Below, piece after piece: positions 40,045 through 49,532 of a stretch of DNA of 64,000 nt. The notes under the pieces were generated by a model, which saw only the letters and a program-made list of their open reading frames with translations, was not told the origin of the DNA and did not search any database. Positions within the stretch are counted from its first letter, which is position 1. Each line of letters opens with the position of its first letter. The position numbers were made by a program, and so were the translations under genes. Origin of the DNA: Marilutibacter aestuarii (lineage in GTDB: Bacteria > Pseudomonadota > Gammaproteobacteria > Xanthomonadales > Xanthomonadaceae); contig NZ_VICE01000066.1 of assembly GCF_006546775.1 (NCBI RefSeq), positions 31,764 to 95,763 on the forward strand, read 5' to 3'.

Positions 40045-41957
40045 CAAATCTTCCTGGCGTTGCGTGCGGGGAAAGGAACGACCGTGGGACTGGGCACCAA
40101 CGGATCCACCACGGTCTGCTCCGGTACGAAGTCCGGAACGGCCTCGCGAAGCAGGTCCGCGAGGCGCTCGACGTCGTACGACTGCGATGCATCGCGCATG
40201 GCCGCGACCGCATGCGAGATTTCCTTGGCGACGATCCGGCGTGGCTCTGCCTGGAGGATCTGCGGATGCGCAGTGGGGCGGTAGCGCTCGTCGGCATGGA
40301 ACAGCGTCTCGTGGAGTTTCTCGCCCGGGCGCAGGCCGGTGTAGACGACGGCGATGTCGCGACCAGGCTGTTTACCCGCCAGGCGGATCATCTGCTCGGC
40401 CAGCAGGCGGATCGGCACCGCCTCGCCCATGTCGAGGGTGTAGATCGCCTCGTGCGTGCCGATCGCCGAGGCCTGCAGGATCAGCTGGCAGGCTTCCGGG
40501 ATCGTCATGAAGTAACGGGTCACGTCGGGATCGGTCACCGTGACCGGGCCACCCCGGCGGATCTGCTCCCTGAACAGGGGGACGACGCTGCCGGCAGAGT
40601 CGAGCACGTTGCCGAAGCGGACGGTCACGAAGCGGGTGTTCCGCTCCAGCGCGAGGGTCTGGCACATCATCTCGGCCAGCCGCTTGGTCGCGCCCAGGAC
40701 GTTTACCGGGTCGACCGCCTTGTCGGTCGAGATGAGGACGAAGGTACCCACGCCGGCATCGCGGCAGGCGGTCGCCACGGTCGTGGTCGCCAGCACGTTG
40801 TTCCTCACCGCCTCGCGAAGCTGGGTCTCCAGCAACGGCACCTGCTTGTAGGCGGCCGCGTGGAAAGCCGCCTCGGGTTCGGACAGGCGCAAGGCATGTG
40901 CGATGACCGCGGGATCGCCGCAATCGCCGAGGATGGAGATGTACTCCAGGTCGGGGAAGTCGCGCTTGAGCGCGGCTTCGGTCGTGGTTAGCGCCAGCTC
41001 GTCGATCTCCACCAGGGCGATACGGCGCGCGCCGTGGCGCGCGCACTGCCGGCACAGTTCCGACCCGATGGAGCCACCGGCACCGGTGACCAGCACCGAG
41101 CGCGCGCCCAGCCAGTGCCGGATCGCCTTCCAGTCCGGCAGGACCGGCTTGCGGCCCAGGAGATCCTCGATCGCGACCTCCTTCAGCTCGCCGGGCAATG
41201 ACCGCCCTTCAAGGACGTCGGACAGCTTGGGCACCATCCGGAACGGAAGTCCGGTGCGCTCGCACGCGATGACCACGCGCTGCAGGGCCGTGGCGTCGGC
41301 CGAGGGCATGGCGATCACCAGCAGCTTGGCCGCGGTCTCGCGGGCGATCTCGGCGACATCACTGACCTTGCCCAGCACCGGCACGCCCTGGACCTTGGTC
41401 CCGCGCATGCGCGCCGCGTCGTCCAGGAAACCGACCGGCTGGTAGGTGCCGAGGCGGCGCAGGTCGCGCACCAGGGCTTCACCGGCATGACCCGCGCCGA
41501 GGATGAGGATGCGCACCGACGCAGCCGCGGTACGCTCGCTGGAGCTGTCCTTCCAGGCGCGATAGAGCAGCCTGGGGGCACCCAGCAGGGCCATCAGGCT
41601 CAACGGATAGAGGACCAGCACCGTGCGCGAGACGAGCTCGATGCGGTTGTAGATCACCAGGCCCAGGGTGATCGCGAGAAGCCCGAGCGCACAGGCCTTG
41701 AAGATGTTCCAGAGGTCGGGGACGCTGGCGAAACGCCACAGTCCGCGATAGAGGCCCACCTGCCAGAACACCAGCCCCTGCGCCACCAGGACCAGCATGA
41801 TCTCGGTCGACCAGAGGGGCATCTCGGGGGGGTTGGGGAGGATGCCGAACCGTAGCCGGTGCAAGCCCTGCCACACCAGCCAGACCATGAAGAGGTCATG
41901 CGAGACCACCGCCACCCGGGGGACGATCGCGCTGAATCGGTCGCGCCATGCACTCAT
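40044..41957 (-). CDS. Membrane-bound nucleotide-sugar 4,6-dehydratase (CapD/PglF/FlaA1-like)
   Basis: 637 residues from ATG 41957. Four membrane segments in the first 135 residues, a CoA-binding-like domain (ILILGAGHAGEALVRDL at 150-166), then a C-terminal short-chain dehydrogenase/epimerase with NAD loop VTGAGGSIGSELC (289-301), HAAAYKQVPLLE and STDKAVDPVNVLGATKR. This is the architecture of PglF and WbpM, which make 4-keto-6-deoxy UDP-sugars that become QuiNAc, bacillosamine or similar O-antigen and glycan precursors. The Tyr-Lys pair of ordinary epimerases is altered as in WbpM-like enzymes. It lies between the polyprenyl-phosphate transferase and galU, supporting a role in O-antigen or exopolysaccharide. 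Confidence 0.93.
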   Translation of the reverse strand: MSAWRDRFSAIVPRVAVVSHDLFMVWLVWQGLHRLRFGILPNPPEMPLWSTEIMLVLVAQGLVFWQVGLYRGLWRFASVPDLWNIFKACALGLLAITLGLVIYNRIELVSRTVLVLYPLSLMALLGAPRLLYRAWKDSSSERTAAASVRILILGAGHAGEALVRDLRRLGTYQPVGFLDDAARMRGTKVQGVPVLGKVSDVAEIARETAAKLLVIAMPSADATALQRVVIACERTGLPFRMVPKLSDVLEGRSLPGELKEVAIEDLLGRKPVLPDWKAIRHWLGARSVLVTGAGGSIGSELCRQCARHGARRIALVEIDELALTTTEAALKRDFPDLEYISILGDCGDPAVIAHALRLSEPEAAFHAAAYKQVPLLETQLREAVRNNVLATTTVATACRDAGVGTFVLISTDKAVDPVNVLGATKRLAEMMCQTLALERNTRFVTVRFGNVLDSAGSVVPLFREQIRRGGPVTVTDPDVTRYFMTIPEACQLILQASAIGTHEAIYTLDMGEAVPIRLLAEQMIRLAGKQPGRDIAVVYTGLRPGEKLHETLFHADERYRPTAHPQILQAEPRRIVAKEISHAVAAMRDASQSYDVERLADLLREAVPDFVPEQTVVDPLVPSPTVVPFPARNARKI

Positions 41958-41964
41958 TGGACTC

Positions 41965-42969
41965 TCATATCTCCTTATCGAGGCCGGACTGCCGACCCCC
42001 TTGGTGCTCGATGCCTTGCAGGCACAGCCACAAAACCGCGGCGGACATATACCACGCGAGCAGGCTAAATGACATGAAGGACAGGGACGCATCGCGGCAA
42101 TACCAGGCCACCGCGAGCCCCGCCGCGGCCACCAGGCCGTACGCCAGGGTGACGGGCACGTGCCCGAAGCGGCGAGCCGCGACCTGGTAGGCATGCTGGA
42201 CATGCGGTGTCCACCAGCGTTCCCCGCGCACCACTCGCCGCAGCAGGGTCAGGCTGGAATCGACCAGGAACGGCGCCAGCGGCAGCAACAACCACGCCGC
42301 ACCGTAACCGCCAGCTCCCGTCGACAACGCAAGCAGCGCACCGATCGCGAAGCCGACCGCACCGCTGCCGACGTCGCCCATGAAGATCCGTGCCCGCGGG
42401 AAGTTGAACGGCAGGAACCCCATGCAGGCGGCGACGAGGGCGAGCGCCAGCGCATGATGGGTCCCCGGGAGGAATGGCAGGCAGGCCAGCACGACGATCA
42501 CGGCCTGGCTGGCGGCAATGCCATCGATGCCATCCATGAAGTTCCAGATGTTCGTCAGGACCAGCGGCGCCAGGAAACCGGTGGCGATCGCCACCGTCCC
42601 CGCCCCCCCGAGGGCCAGCACCGCCGCGAAGGCCGCGGCAGCGAGCGCATGGACCCCCAGGCGCGCCCAGGGCGACAATGGCCGGTGGTCGTCCACCCAG
42701 CCCACCGCGGCGACCGCGGCCATCCCGAGGGCGAATGCCAGGAGCACCGGGTCGAGGCTAGGCAGCGCCAGGAAGACGGCCGCAAGCACGGTGCCTGCCA
42801 CGATCGCGATGCCGCCCCCCCTGGGCGTTGGGACCCGGTGGCTGCGCCTCTCGCCGGGCGCATCGAGCAGGCGCCGGCTCACGGCATAACGCCGCGCGCC
42901 CCAGGTGCCGATGGCACCCAGGCAGAAGAAGACGGCCAGCCAGAGGTACGGGCCGTCAGACAACGGCAT
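41965..42969 (-). CDS. Polyprenyl-phosphate sugar-1-phosphate transferase (WecA/MraY superfamily)
   Basis: 334 residues with about ten hydrophobic segments. Members join a sugar-1-phosphate from a UDP-sugar to undecaprenyl phosphate, starting surface-glycan synthesis. Key motifs: VGWVDDHRPLSPW (Asp-Asp Mg site), TNIWNFMDGIDGIAAS (second Asp motif), FMGDVGSGAVGF, and the cytoplasmic HVQHAYQ loop (HxxH sugar recognition). The best match by eye is the WbpL/WbcO group (GlcNAc/FucNAc/QuiNAc-1-P transferases), consistent with the next gene, a 4,6-dehydratase. It overlaps the end of lapB by 14 bases. Confidence 0.9.
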   Translation of the reverse strand: MPLSDGPYLWLAVFFCLGAIGTWGARRYAVSRRLLDAPGERRSHRVPTPRGGGIAIVAGTVLAAVFLALPSLDPVLLAFALGMAAVAAVGWVDDHRPLSPWARLGVHALAAAAFAAVLALGGAGTVAIATGFLAPLVLTNIWNFMDGIDGIAASQAVIVVLACLPFLPGTHHALALALVAACMGFLPFNFPRARIFMGDVGSGAVGFAIGALLALSTGAGGYGAAWLLLPLAPFLVDSSLTLLRRVVRGERWWTPHVQHAYQVAARRFGHVPVTLAYGLVAAAGLAVAWYCRDASLSFMSFSLLAWYMSAAVLWLCLQGIEHQGGRQSGLDKEI

Positions 42970-44134
42970 AGTTCAGCAGCGGCTTGACCGAACCCCACTC
43001 CTTGCAGCTGGGGCATTGCCAATGGTGGCTGCGGGCACCGAAGCCGCAACGGCTGCAACGGTAGCTGGGATTGCGCACCAGCAGCTGGTCGGTGATGTGC
43101 TTGAGGTCGTGCAGGGTCGCGAGCGGATCGGCGCTCTCGGCGAGGGTGAGATCGATCAACGCCGCCTCGCCGCGGACCGACGGACGGTCCTTGAGCTGCC
43201 GCGCCAGGTAGGCACGCGCCGCCGCCACGCCCTCCTCGGCCTCGACCATGCGTGTCAGCGCCAGCACCGGGGCGATGCCGCGGTAGTGTTCGCACATCTC
43301 GGCCAGGAAGGTGCGCGCGCCGGTCGTCTCGCCGGTCTTGGCATAGCACGCCAGCAACGCCGGCAGGACTTCGGGCAGGTAGTCGGGGTCGGCCCGGGCC
43401 ACCCGCTCGAAGGCCCGGATCGCACTGGCGTCCCGCCCGGCTTCGACCTCGATGCGGCCTTCGATCATGCCGGCGCGGACCGAGTTGGCATCGGCCTCGT
43501 AGGCGCGCGCCACGGCCGCGCGCGCGGCGTCGATGTCGCCGGCGGCACGGTGGCGCTCGGCGAGTTCGCACTCGAACTGCGCGATCAGCTTGCCCATCGG
43601 CTCGTCGGTGGCCGCCTCGTAGCGCCGGGCGTTCTCGATCGCCTTGTCCCAGTCGCGCTCGGACTGGTAGATGCCAATCAGGTGGCGCAACGCCAGCGGC
43701 GCGCGCATGTCGAGGGCGACCAGGTCGCTGAACACGGTTTCCGCGCGGTCGAGAAGGCCCGAACGCATGTAGTCCTCGCCGAGTGCCAGCAAGGCCTGGA
43801 CCTTCTGCGCGTCGCTGAGCCCGGGCCGCTGGACCAGGGCCTGGTGCAGGCGGATGGCGCGGTCGACTTCGCCACGTCGACGGAACAGGTGGCCCAGGGC
43901 GACCTGGGTCTCGAAGGTGTCCTTGTCGAGTTCGGCGATATGCAGGAACAGCTCGATCGCCTTGTCCGGCTGCTCGTTGAGCAGGTAGTTCAGGCCGCGG
44001 AAGTACGTCGTCGACAGCCGGCTGACCTGGGTGCTGCTGTGGCGCTCGCCTCCGCGTCGGCCGATGATCCAGCCGCTGACGGCTGCGACCGGCAACAACA
44101 GGAAGAACCAGAACCATTCGCTGATGAAGGCCAT
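42956..44134 (-). CDS. lapB: LPS assembly protein LapB (YciM)
   Basis: 392 residues. A membrane anchor at residues 5-25, cytoplasmic TPR repeats over about 35-330, and a C-terminal rubredoxin-like domain with paired Cys motifs (CSRC and CPSC). This is the LapB architecture; in E. coli LapB regulates LpxC turnover with FtsH and adapts LPS synthesis. It follows lapA by three bases and precedes the polyprenyl-phosphate transferase, so LPS control and O-antigen assembly genes are adjacent. Confidence 0.95.
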   Translation of the reverse strand: MAFISEWFWFFLLLPVAAVSGWIIGRRGGERHSSTQVSRLSTTYFRGLNYLLNEQPDKAIELFLHIAELDKDTFETQVALGHLFRRRGEVDRAIRLHQALVQRPGLSDAQKVQALLALGEDYMRSGLLDRAETVFSDLVALDMRAPLALRHLIGIYQSERDWDKAIENARRYEAATDEPMGKLIAQFECELAERHRAAGDIDAARAAVARAYEADANSVRAGMIEGRIEVEAGRDASAIRAFERVARADPDYLPEVLPALLACYAKTGETTGARTFLAEMCEHYRGIAPVLALTRMVEAEEGVAAARAYLARQLKDRPSVRGEAALIDLTLAESADPLATLHDLKHITDQLLVRNPSYRCSRCGFGARSHHWQCPSCKEWGSVKPLLNYAVV

Positions 44135-44137
44135 GGC

Positions 44138-44431
44138 TCAGCGGCCTCCTTCGTCGCCGGCGAGCGTCGCGCGGGGCGCGGCGCTTGCCCTGGGCACCGC
44201 CTGGCGCTCGAGCCGGCCAAGGCGGCGGCGCAGGGGCAGCACGACGCTGGCGGCGATCGCCAGGCCGCCCAGCAGCACGCCCGACAACAGGGCCACGATC
44301 AACGCGACTCCGAGGGTGGTCGTCACCTGGGCGGCGGCGAAGTCGATGCTGACCAGGTCACGATTCAACGCCCCGAGGATGGCACCCACCGCAAGACAGG
44401 CAAAAGCGATGATCAGGCGAATCAGGCGCAT
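44138..44431 (-). CDS. lapA: LPS assembly protein LapA domain protein
   Basis: 97 residues from ATG 44431; an upstream frame adds a non-conserved part. Two hydrophobic segments (about 3-21 and 40-68) with NRDLVSIDFAAAQVTTTLGVALIVALLSGVLLGG between, the DUF1049/LapA signature, followed by a basic cytoplasmic tail. Partner of LapB in the inner membrane. Spacing to lapB is three bases; the ihfB gene is upstream. Confidence 0.9.
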   Translation of the reverse strand: MRLIRLIIAFACLAVGAILGALNRDLVSIDFAAAQVTTTLGVALIVALLSGVLLGGLAIAASVVLPLRRRLGRLERQAVPRASAAPRATLAGDEGGR

Positions 44432-44589
44432 GGCGGCCTCGTCGTGCGATGGGGGTGGCGCTAGCTTACCGGTGATCCCCGCGGGCAAGAAGCCGTGCAT
44501 GCCACGGAATCGGGCCACGAACGCGACACGGGGCGGGATCGAGGCCAGAGAAAAGGGATGGATGCGGTCGGTGGGACCGCCGAACGGCC

Positions 44590-44895
44590 TCAGGCCGCGG
44601 TGTCGCCCTGCGGCATCACGTCACTGACGCGCTCGCGCAGTTCCTTGCCGGGCTTGAAGTGGGGCACGTGCTTGCCGGGCAGCGCGACCGACTCGCCGGT
44701 CTTGGGGTTGCGCCCCATGCGCGGCGGACGGTAATGCAGCGAAAAGCTGCCGAAGCCGCGGATCTCGATGCGGTCGCCGGTGGCCAGCGAACTGCTCATC
44801 ATCTCCAGCAAGGCCTTGACCGCCAGATCCACGTCATCGCTCTTCAGGTGCGCCTGACGTTGCGAAAGGATCTCGATCAGTTCGGACTTGGTCAT
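44590..44895 (-). CDS. ihfB: Integration host factor subunit beta
   Basis: 101 residues. DNA-bending nucleoid protein that pairs with IhfA. The [14 protein letters not shown]-terminus, [24 protein letters not shown] arm with its Pro for DNA intercalation, and [10 protein letters not shown] are diagnostic for the beta rather than alpha or HU subunit. It lies between rpsA and lapA on the same strand, the classical rpsA-ihfB order. Confidence 0.97.
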   Translation of the reverse strand: MTKSELIEILSQRQAHLKSDDVDLAVKALLEMMSSSLATGDRIEIRGFGSFSLHYRPPRMGRNPKTGESVALPGKHVPHFKPGKELRERVSDVMPQGDTAA

Positions 44896-44993
44896 GGGTG
44901 GGACGGGTCGCTCGCATTGATAACTGGATTGAACGGTCGAGTGGCCCGACCGTCATCCGGCATCGCCCCCCTGGACGAGTCCGGCACCTCAGG

Positions 44994-45026
44994 CAGGGCG
45001 ACCCGGCCTTCGACCGGGCCGCCCTG
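44994..45026 (-). terminator. Strong hairpin between rpsA and ihfB
   Basis: CAGGGCG paired with CGCCCTG outside, and CCGG paired with CCGG inside, with a short loop, all GC-rich. No T tract follows on the minus strand, so it may be a partial terminator, an mRNA-stabilising hairpin at the rpsA 3' end, or a factor-dependent site rather than a classic terminator. Confidence 0.5.
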
Positions 45027-45050
45027 GGTACTGCGGTTTCTTACTTCAAC

Positions 45051-46739
45051 TTACTCGGACTTGCCGCCCAGCTGCTCGCGCAGCAGCGCGCCCAGCTTGG
45101 TGGTGCCGCTGGCGGCATCGGCATTGGCGCGGTTGTAGTCGGCCACGGCCTCCTGCATTTCCGCGGCGTCCTTGGCCTTGATCGACAGCTGCATCACGCG
45201 GCCCTTGCGGTCCATGCCGATGAAGCGCGCTTCGATCGGATCGCCGGCCTTGAGGTGCTTGGTGGCGTCGTCGACGCGCTCTTCGGAGATGTCGCGGGCG
45301 GCGATGTAGCCTTCCACGCCGTCGCTCAGCTCGATCACGGCGCCCTTGGCGTCGACTTCCTTGACGGTGCCGCTCAGCATCGAGCCCTTGGCGTTGGACG
45401 CCATGAACTGGCCCAGCGGATCCTGCTCCATCTGCTTCAGGCCCAGGCTGATGCGCTCGCGCTCCGGATCGACCGCCAGCACCACGGCTTCGAGCGTGTC
45501 GCCCTTCTTGAAGTTGCGGACCACGTCCTCGCCGGTGGTGTTCCAGCTGATGTCGGACAGGTGCACCAGGCCGTCGATGCCGCCGTCCAGGCCGATGAAG
45601 ATGCCGAAGTCGGTGATCGACTTGACCTGGCCCTCGACCTTGTCGCCCTTCTTGTGGATGACCGCGAAGGTCTCCCACGGGTTGGAGCTGACCTGCTTCA
45701 TGCCCAGCGAGATGCGGCGACGCTCCTCGTCCACGTCCAGGACCATCACCTCGACGTCGTCGCCCACCTGGACGATCTTCGACGGGTTGACGTTCTTGTT
45801 GGTCCAGTCCATCTCGGAAACGTGCACCAGGCCCTCGACGCCCGGCTCGATCTCGACGAACGCACCGTAATCGGTGACGTTGGAGACCTTGCCGAAGACG
45901 CGGGTCTGCGACGGGTAGCGGCGCGAGATGTTGTCCCACGGATCCTCGCCCAGCTGCTTGAGGCCCAGGCTGACGCGGTTGCGCTCGCGGTCGTACTTGA
46001 GCACGCGCACTTCCAGCTCCTGGCCGACTTCGACCACCTCGGACGGATGGCGCACGCGCTTCCAGGCCATGTCGGTGATGTGCAGCAGGCCATCGATGCC
46101 GCCCAGGTCGACGAACGCGCCGTAGTCGGTCAGGTTCTTGACGACGCCCTTCAGGACGGCGCCCTCGACCAGCTTCTCCATCAGCTGCTCGCGCTCGGCG
46201 CTGTACTCGCTCTCGACCACCGCGCGGCGGGAGACGACGATGTTGTTGCGCTTGCGGTCCAGCTTGATCAGCTTGAACTCCAGCTCCTTGCCTTCCAGGT
46301 ACGCGGAATCGCGGACCGGGCGCACGTCGACCAGCGAGCCGGGCAGGAAGCCGCGGACGTCCTTGATGTCGACGGTGAAGCCGCCCTTCACCTTGCCGCT
46401 GATGCGGCCGGTGATGGTGTCGTTGTTCTCGAGCGCCTGCTCGAGCTCGTCCCACACCATCGCGCGCTTGGCCTTCTCGCGCGACAGCACGGTTTCGCCG
46501 AAGCCGTTCTCGATGGAGTCGAGGGCGACCTTGACTTCGTCGCCTTCGGCGACGTCGATCTCGCCGGCGTCGTTACGGAACTGCTCGATCGGCACGATGC
46601 CTTCGGACTTCAGGCCGGCGTTGATCACGACCACGTCGCCGCGGACCTCGACGACGACACCGGTGACGATGGCGCCCGGCTTCAGCTTCGCCAGGTTCTG
46701 CTGGCTCTGCTCGAACAGTTCTGCAAATGATTCGGTCAT
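45051..46739 (-). CDS. rpsA: 30S ribosomal protein S1
   Basis: 562 residues, equal to the family size. Binds mRNA and helps its delivery to the 30S subunit. Six S1 domains are visible in tandem, each with the pattern G-x-V-x3-x-D-x-G-A-F-V-x-I (for instance [56 protein letters not shown] and [28 protein letters not shown]). The N-terminus [12 protein letters not shown] is typical. It lies between cmk and ihfB, the conserved order. Confidence 0.98.
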   Translation of the reverse strand: MTESFAELFEQSQQNLAKLKPGAIVTGVVVEVRGDVVVINAGLKSEGIVPIEQFRNDAGEIDVAEGDEVKVALDSIENGFGETVLSREKAKRAMVWDELEQALENNDTITGRISGKVKGGFTVDIKDVRGFLPGSLVDVRPVRDSAYLEGKELEFKLIKLDRKRNNIVVSRRAVVESEYSAEREQLMEKLVEGAVLKGVVKNLTDYGAFVDLGGIDGLLHITDMAWKRVRHPSEVVEVGQELEVRVLKYDRERNRVSLGLKQLGEDPWDNISRRYPSQTRVFGKVSNVTDYGAFVEIEPGVEGLVHVSEMDWTNKNVNPSKIVQVGDDVEVMVLDVDEERRRISLGMKQVSSNPWETFAVIHKKGDKVEGQVKSITDFGIFIGLDGGIDGLVHLSDISWNTTGEDVVRNFKKGDTLEAVVLAVDPERERISLGLKQMEQDPLGQFMASNAKGSMLSGTVKEVDAKGAVIELSDGVEGYIAARDISEERVDDATKHLKAGDPIEARFIGMDRKGRVMQLSIKAKDAAEMQEAVADYNRANADAASGTTKLGALLREQLGGKSE

Positions 46740-46914
46740 TGTTTGGATACTCGGTTGAACACACGGGCCGGGGGCGTGCTTGACGAGGCACTCGATGCCA
46801 CCGACCCACCCGTTGAGATATGGCGCGATGCCGCTACGCCACGTGCATGGATTGATCCGCCGCGGGATTGCGACGGGGCTGGTTGCCTGCGGCGGGATGC
46901 AGGCCCCGGCAGCC

Positions 46915-47583
46915 TCAGCGGGCCACCTGCGCCAACACCTGCTCGACGACTTCCGGGATGCTCAGGCCGGTGGTATCGATGCGGACGGCGTCCTCGGCCG
47001 GCCTCAACGGAGCCACCGCGCGCTGGGCGTCGCGGGCGTCGCGGGCGAGAATCTCCCGCAGCAGACCGTCCAATGTAACCGAAACCCCCTTGTCATTCAA
47101 CTGCTTATAGCGCCTTTGCGCCCGTTCGTCGGCGCTGGCGGTCATGAACACCTTGAACGGGGCGTCGGGGAAGATCACCGTGCCCATGTCACGACCGTCC
47201 GCGACCAGGCCCGGCGGCCGGCGGAAATCGCGCTGGCGGTCCTTCAGCGCGGCCCGGACCTCGGGGATCGCGGCGATCGCCGAAGCCGCGGCGCCGGCGG
47301 TCTCGGTGCGCAGTTCGTCGGTGGCATCGACGTCGTTGACCAGCACGCGCAGCTCGTCGCCATCGTCGCGGAAGCCGATCCGGGTATCGAAGGTGCAGCG
47401 CACCAGTGCGCCGTGGTCGTCGAGGTCGATGTCCGCCCAGGCGGCCGCGAGCCCGATGGCGCGGTAGAGCGCGCCCGAGTCGAGGTAATGCCAGCCCAGT
47501 CGCTGGGCGACGAGGCGGCTGATGGTGCCCTTGCCGGAACCGGAAGGGCCGTCGATGGTCAGTACGGGGGCGTCGTTCGTCAT
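46915..47583 (-). CDS. cmk: Cytidylate kinase
   Basis: 222 residues from ATG 47583. Phosphorylates CMP and dCMP. The P-loop GPSGSGKGT is at residues 12-20, followed by the family motif [38 protein letters not shown] and the DTTGLS C-terminus. The extended frame to 47670 adds an unrelated stretch. Upstream of rpsA in the usual cmk-rpsA-ihfB order, 175 bases apart. Confidence 0.97.
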   Translation of the reverse strand: MTNDAPVLTIDGPSGSGKGTISRLVAQRLGWHYLDSGALYRAIGLAAAWADIDLDDHGALVRCTFDTRIGFRDDGDELRVLVNDVDATDELRTETAGAAASAIAAIPEVRAALKDRQRDFRRPPGLVADGRDMGTVIFPDAPFKVFMTASADERAQRRYKQLNDKGVSVTLDGLLREILARDARDAQRAVAPLRPAEDAVRIDTTGLSIPEVVEQVLAQVAR

Positions 47584-47670
47584 GGCAGCATTATGTCGGG
47601 TCCTCGCCCCGCTACCAGCCCTCGCACGATCGCGGGCCCCGCCGGCGCATGAACCGTCGCCCACAAACAC

Positions 47671-47699
47671 TTGATCGTCAAAGAAATAGCCTGCATAAT
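47671..47699 (+). promoter_or_regulatory. Consensus-like sigma-70 promoter of rpmJ
   Basis: TTGATC (47671-47676), 17-base spacer, CATAAT (47694-47699). Optimal spacing with good boxes, one of the clearest promoters in the window. It points to the small L36 gene, with about 35-40 bases of leader. Confidence 0.72.
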
Positions 47700-47740
47700 C
47701 GGCGGCTTGATTCTCTTAACCCCGTTTGCCGAGGTCTGTC

Positions 47741-47866
47741 ATGAAGGTCCTGTCCTCCCTGAAGTCGGCGAAGTCCCGTCACCGCGACTGCAAAGTCGTC
47801 CGCCGTCGTGGCAAGGTCTTCGTGATTTGCAAGTCGAACCCCCGTTTCAAGGCGCGCCAGCGCTGA
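47741..47866 (+). CDS. rpmJ: 50S ribosomal protein L36, zinc-independent (YkgO-like) form
   Basis: 41 residues, [20 protein letters not shown] at the start and [11 protein letters not shown] at the end. The four zinc ligands of the classical L36 are not all present: only Cys17 and Cys30 remain, so it belongs to the C-minus group encoded outside the main ribosomal operon. Such paralogues replace the zinc-binding form when zinc is scarce, freeing zinc. The gene is shorter than most listed frames and is easily missed. A ribosome site (GAGG, seven bases before ATG), a near-consensus promoter and a terminator enclose it as a single-gene unit. Confidence 0.95.
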   Translation: MKVLSSLKSAKSRHRDCKVVRRRGKVFVICKSNPRFKARQR

Positions 47867-47892
47867 GTCCCGGTTCGGCACTGCCGTAACGG

Positions 47893-47916
47893 AAAGGCCG
47901 CCGGAAGGCGGCTTTT
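47893..47916 (+). terminator. Terminator of rpmJ
   Basis: AAAGGCCGCC-GGAA-GGCGGCTTTT: ten base pairs including one G-U pair, then TTTTCT. Lies 26 bases after the rpmJ stop codon. Confidence 0.85.
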
Positions 47917-48029
47917 CTGCGTCTGGGGCCCGCTCCCGCGCGTCACGCGCCTTTCGGCAGGCCGCTGTGCGCCGGCTGCGTTCGCGTTCCGTGACGGCGA
48001 CCCGCTGCCCGCCAGCGGCCCGTTGTGCA

Positions 48030-48035
48030 TACAAT
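48030..48035 (+). promoter_or_regulatory. Candidate -10 element upstream of the small secreted protein gene
   Basis: TACAAT within the nonamer GCATACAAT (48028-48036 region); the same nonamer occurs before aguB. A -35 box is not obvious, so activator-dependent control or coincidence remains possible. Confidence 0.35.
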
Positions 48036-48064
48036 CCAGCAATTCCATGCGAGGTATCGCCACG

Positions 48065-48397
48065 ATGACGCTCTTCCGCAGCAAGCTGGCCGCCCTGTCG
48101 GTCCTGATCGCCCTGTCCGGTGCCGCTTCGGCCGAAACCCTCCTCATCGAGCGCGTGCAGGAAACCGCCAACGCGGGCCTGCCGGCGCGTGGCATGACCA
48201 TGGCCCAGGTCGAGGCCAAGTACGGCGCCCCGAGCGAGCGCATGGACCCGCGTGGCGGCCAGAAGCGCCAGTGGCCGACCATCAACCGCTGGGTCTACCC
48301 CGCCTTCACCGTGTACTTCGAGAAGAGCCGCGTCATCGACGCGGTGGCCAACCAGGCCAGCGCCGACGAGATCGGCCCCAAGCCCCCGATCAACTGA
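48065..48397 (+). CDS. Small secreted protein with a SmpA/BamE-like core
   Basis: 110 residues from ATG 48065 (another in-frame ATG at 48047). A signal peptide ends near GAASA, so the mature part is about 87 residues in the periplasm or outer membrane. The mature part has the GMTMAQVEAKYGAPSE helix-turn followed by RQWPTINRWVYPAFTVYFEKSRVIDAV, a pattern resembling the two-layer fold of BamE/SmpA-type proteins, but without a lipoprotein Cys. It may be the first gene of an operon with aguA, which starts only seven bases after its stop. Function unknown. Confidence 0.65.
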   Translation: MTLFRSKLAALSVLIALSGAASAETLLIERVQETANAGLPARGMTMAQVEAKYGAPSERMDPRGGQKRQWPTINRWVYPAFTVYFEKSRVIDAVANQASADEIGPKPPIN

Positions 48398-48404
48398 GCC
48401 ATCG

Positions 48405-49439
48405 ATGCCCCGTACCGAGTTGCGCTTCCCCGCGGAGTGGGAGCCCCAGTCCGCCGTCCTGATCGCCTGGCCGCACGCCGACACCGACTGGTCCGCGCGC
48501 CTCGACGGGGTCGAGGACACCTACATCGCCCTGGTCGCGGCGATCACCCGCTTCCAGTCGGTGGTGGTCTGCGTGGCCGATGCCGACATCGAGGCCTATG
48601 CCCGGGCCCGGCTGTCCTCGGCGCGCGTGGACATGGACCGCGTGCGCTTCGTCGAGGCGGGCTACGACGACACCTGGCTGCGCGACTCCGGACCGATCAC
48701 CCTGCGCGGGCCCGACGGCTTCCGCCTGCTGGACTTCCGCTTCACCGGCTGGGGCGGCAAGTTCGAGGCCAGCCGTGACGACGCGCTCGTAGGCACCCTC
48801 GAGGACTTGAGGCTTTTTGCCAATAGCGAACGCCAAGAGATTGATTTTGCTCTTGAAGGCGGCGCCATCGACACCGACGGTGCCGGCACGCTGCTGACGA
48901 CCTGGACCTGCCTGCACGAGCGCCATCCCGACCTCGACCGGGACACCCTCGGCGAACGCCTGGCCACCTGGCTCAGGCAGGACCGGGTGCTCTGGCTCGA
49001 CCACGGCTACCTGGAAGGCGACGACACCGACGCCCACGTGGACACCCTCGCCCGCTTCGCCGCCCCGGACGCCATCGTCTACCAGGCCTGCGACGACCCG
49101 GACGACAGCCACCACGACGAACTGGCGGCGATGGCGCGCGAGCTGGCCGCACTGCGGACGGCCGACGGTCGCCCGTACCGCCTGTTCCCGCTGCCTTGGG
49201 CCCGCCCGGTGATCGACGAGGGGCGCCGCCTTGCCGCCAGCTACGCGAACTTCCTGATCATCAACGGCGCGGTGCTGATGCCGGCCTACGGCGACAAGGC
49301 CGACGCGGCCGCGGCGGACGTGCTGGCGCGCGCGTTCCCGGACCGCGAGATCGTGCCGGTGCCCTGCCGCCCGCTGATCTGGCAGAACGGCAGCCTGCAC
49401 TGCATCACCATGCAGTTGCCGGCAGGCCTCCTGGGCTGA
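48405..49439 (+). CDS. aguA: Agmatine deiminase
   Basis: 344 residues from ATG 48405. Converts agmatine to N-carbamoylputrescine and ammonia. Member of the guanidino-group-modifying family: DTWLRDSGPI carries the substrate-binding residues, LDHGYLEGDDTDAHVDT contains the catalytic His, and the nucleophile is Cys333 in NGSLHCITM. The start gives the conserved RFPAEWEPQSAVLIAWPH N-terminus. aguB follows after 99 bases, so the two steps from agmatine to putrescine are side by side. A patch at about 48806-48855 has strikingly AT-rich codons (see findings). Confidence 0.96.
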   Translation: MPRTELRFPAEWEPQSAVLIAWPHADTDWSARLDGVEDTYIALVAAITRFQSVVVCVADADIEAYARARLSSARVDMDRVRFVEAGYDDTWLRDSGPITLRGPDGFRLLDFRFTGWGGKFEASRDDALVGTLEDLRLFANSERQEIDFALEGGAIDTDGAGTLLTTWTCLHERHPDLDRDTLGERLATWLRQDRVLWLDHGYLEGDDTDAHVDTLARFAAPDAIVYQACDDPDDSHHDELAAMARELAALRTADGRPYRLFPLPWARPVIDEGRRLAASYANFLIINGAVLMPAYGDKADAAAADVLARAFPDREIVPVPCRPLIWQNGSLHCITMQLPAGLLG

Positions 49440-49526
49440 GCCCGGGAATCCTGCCCCGAACCTCCTCCCCCCTTTGCGCCCCTGGCGCGCACCGCTCCCG
49501 AGCACGGGGCCTGCACCCCCTACGCA

Positions 49527-49532
49527 TACAAT
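49527..49532 (+). promoter_or_regulatory. Candidate -10 element upstream of aguB
   Basis: TACAAT in GCATACAAT, seven bases before the aguB ATG; the same nonamer occurs upstream of the SmpA-like gene. If it is a promoter, the aguB mRNA would be nearly leaderless, so this remains tentative. Confidence 0.3.
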
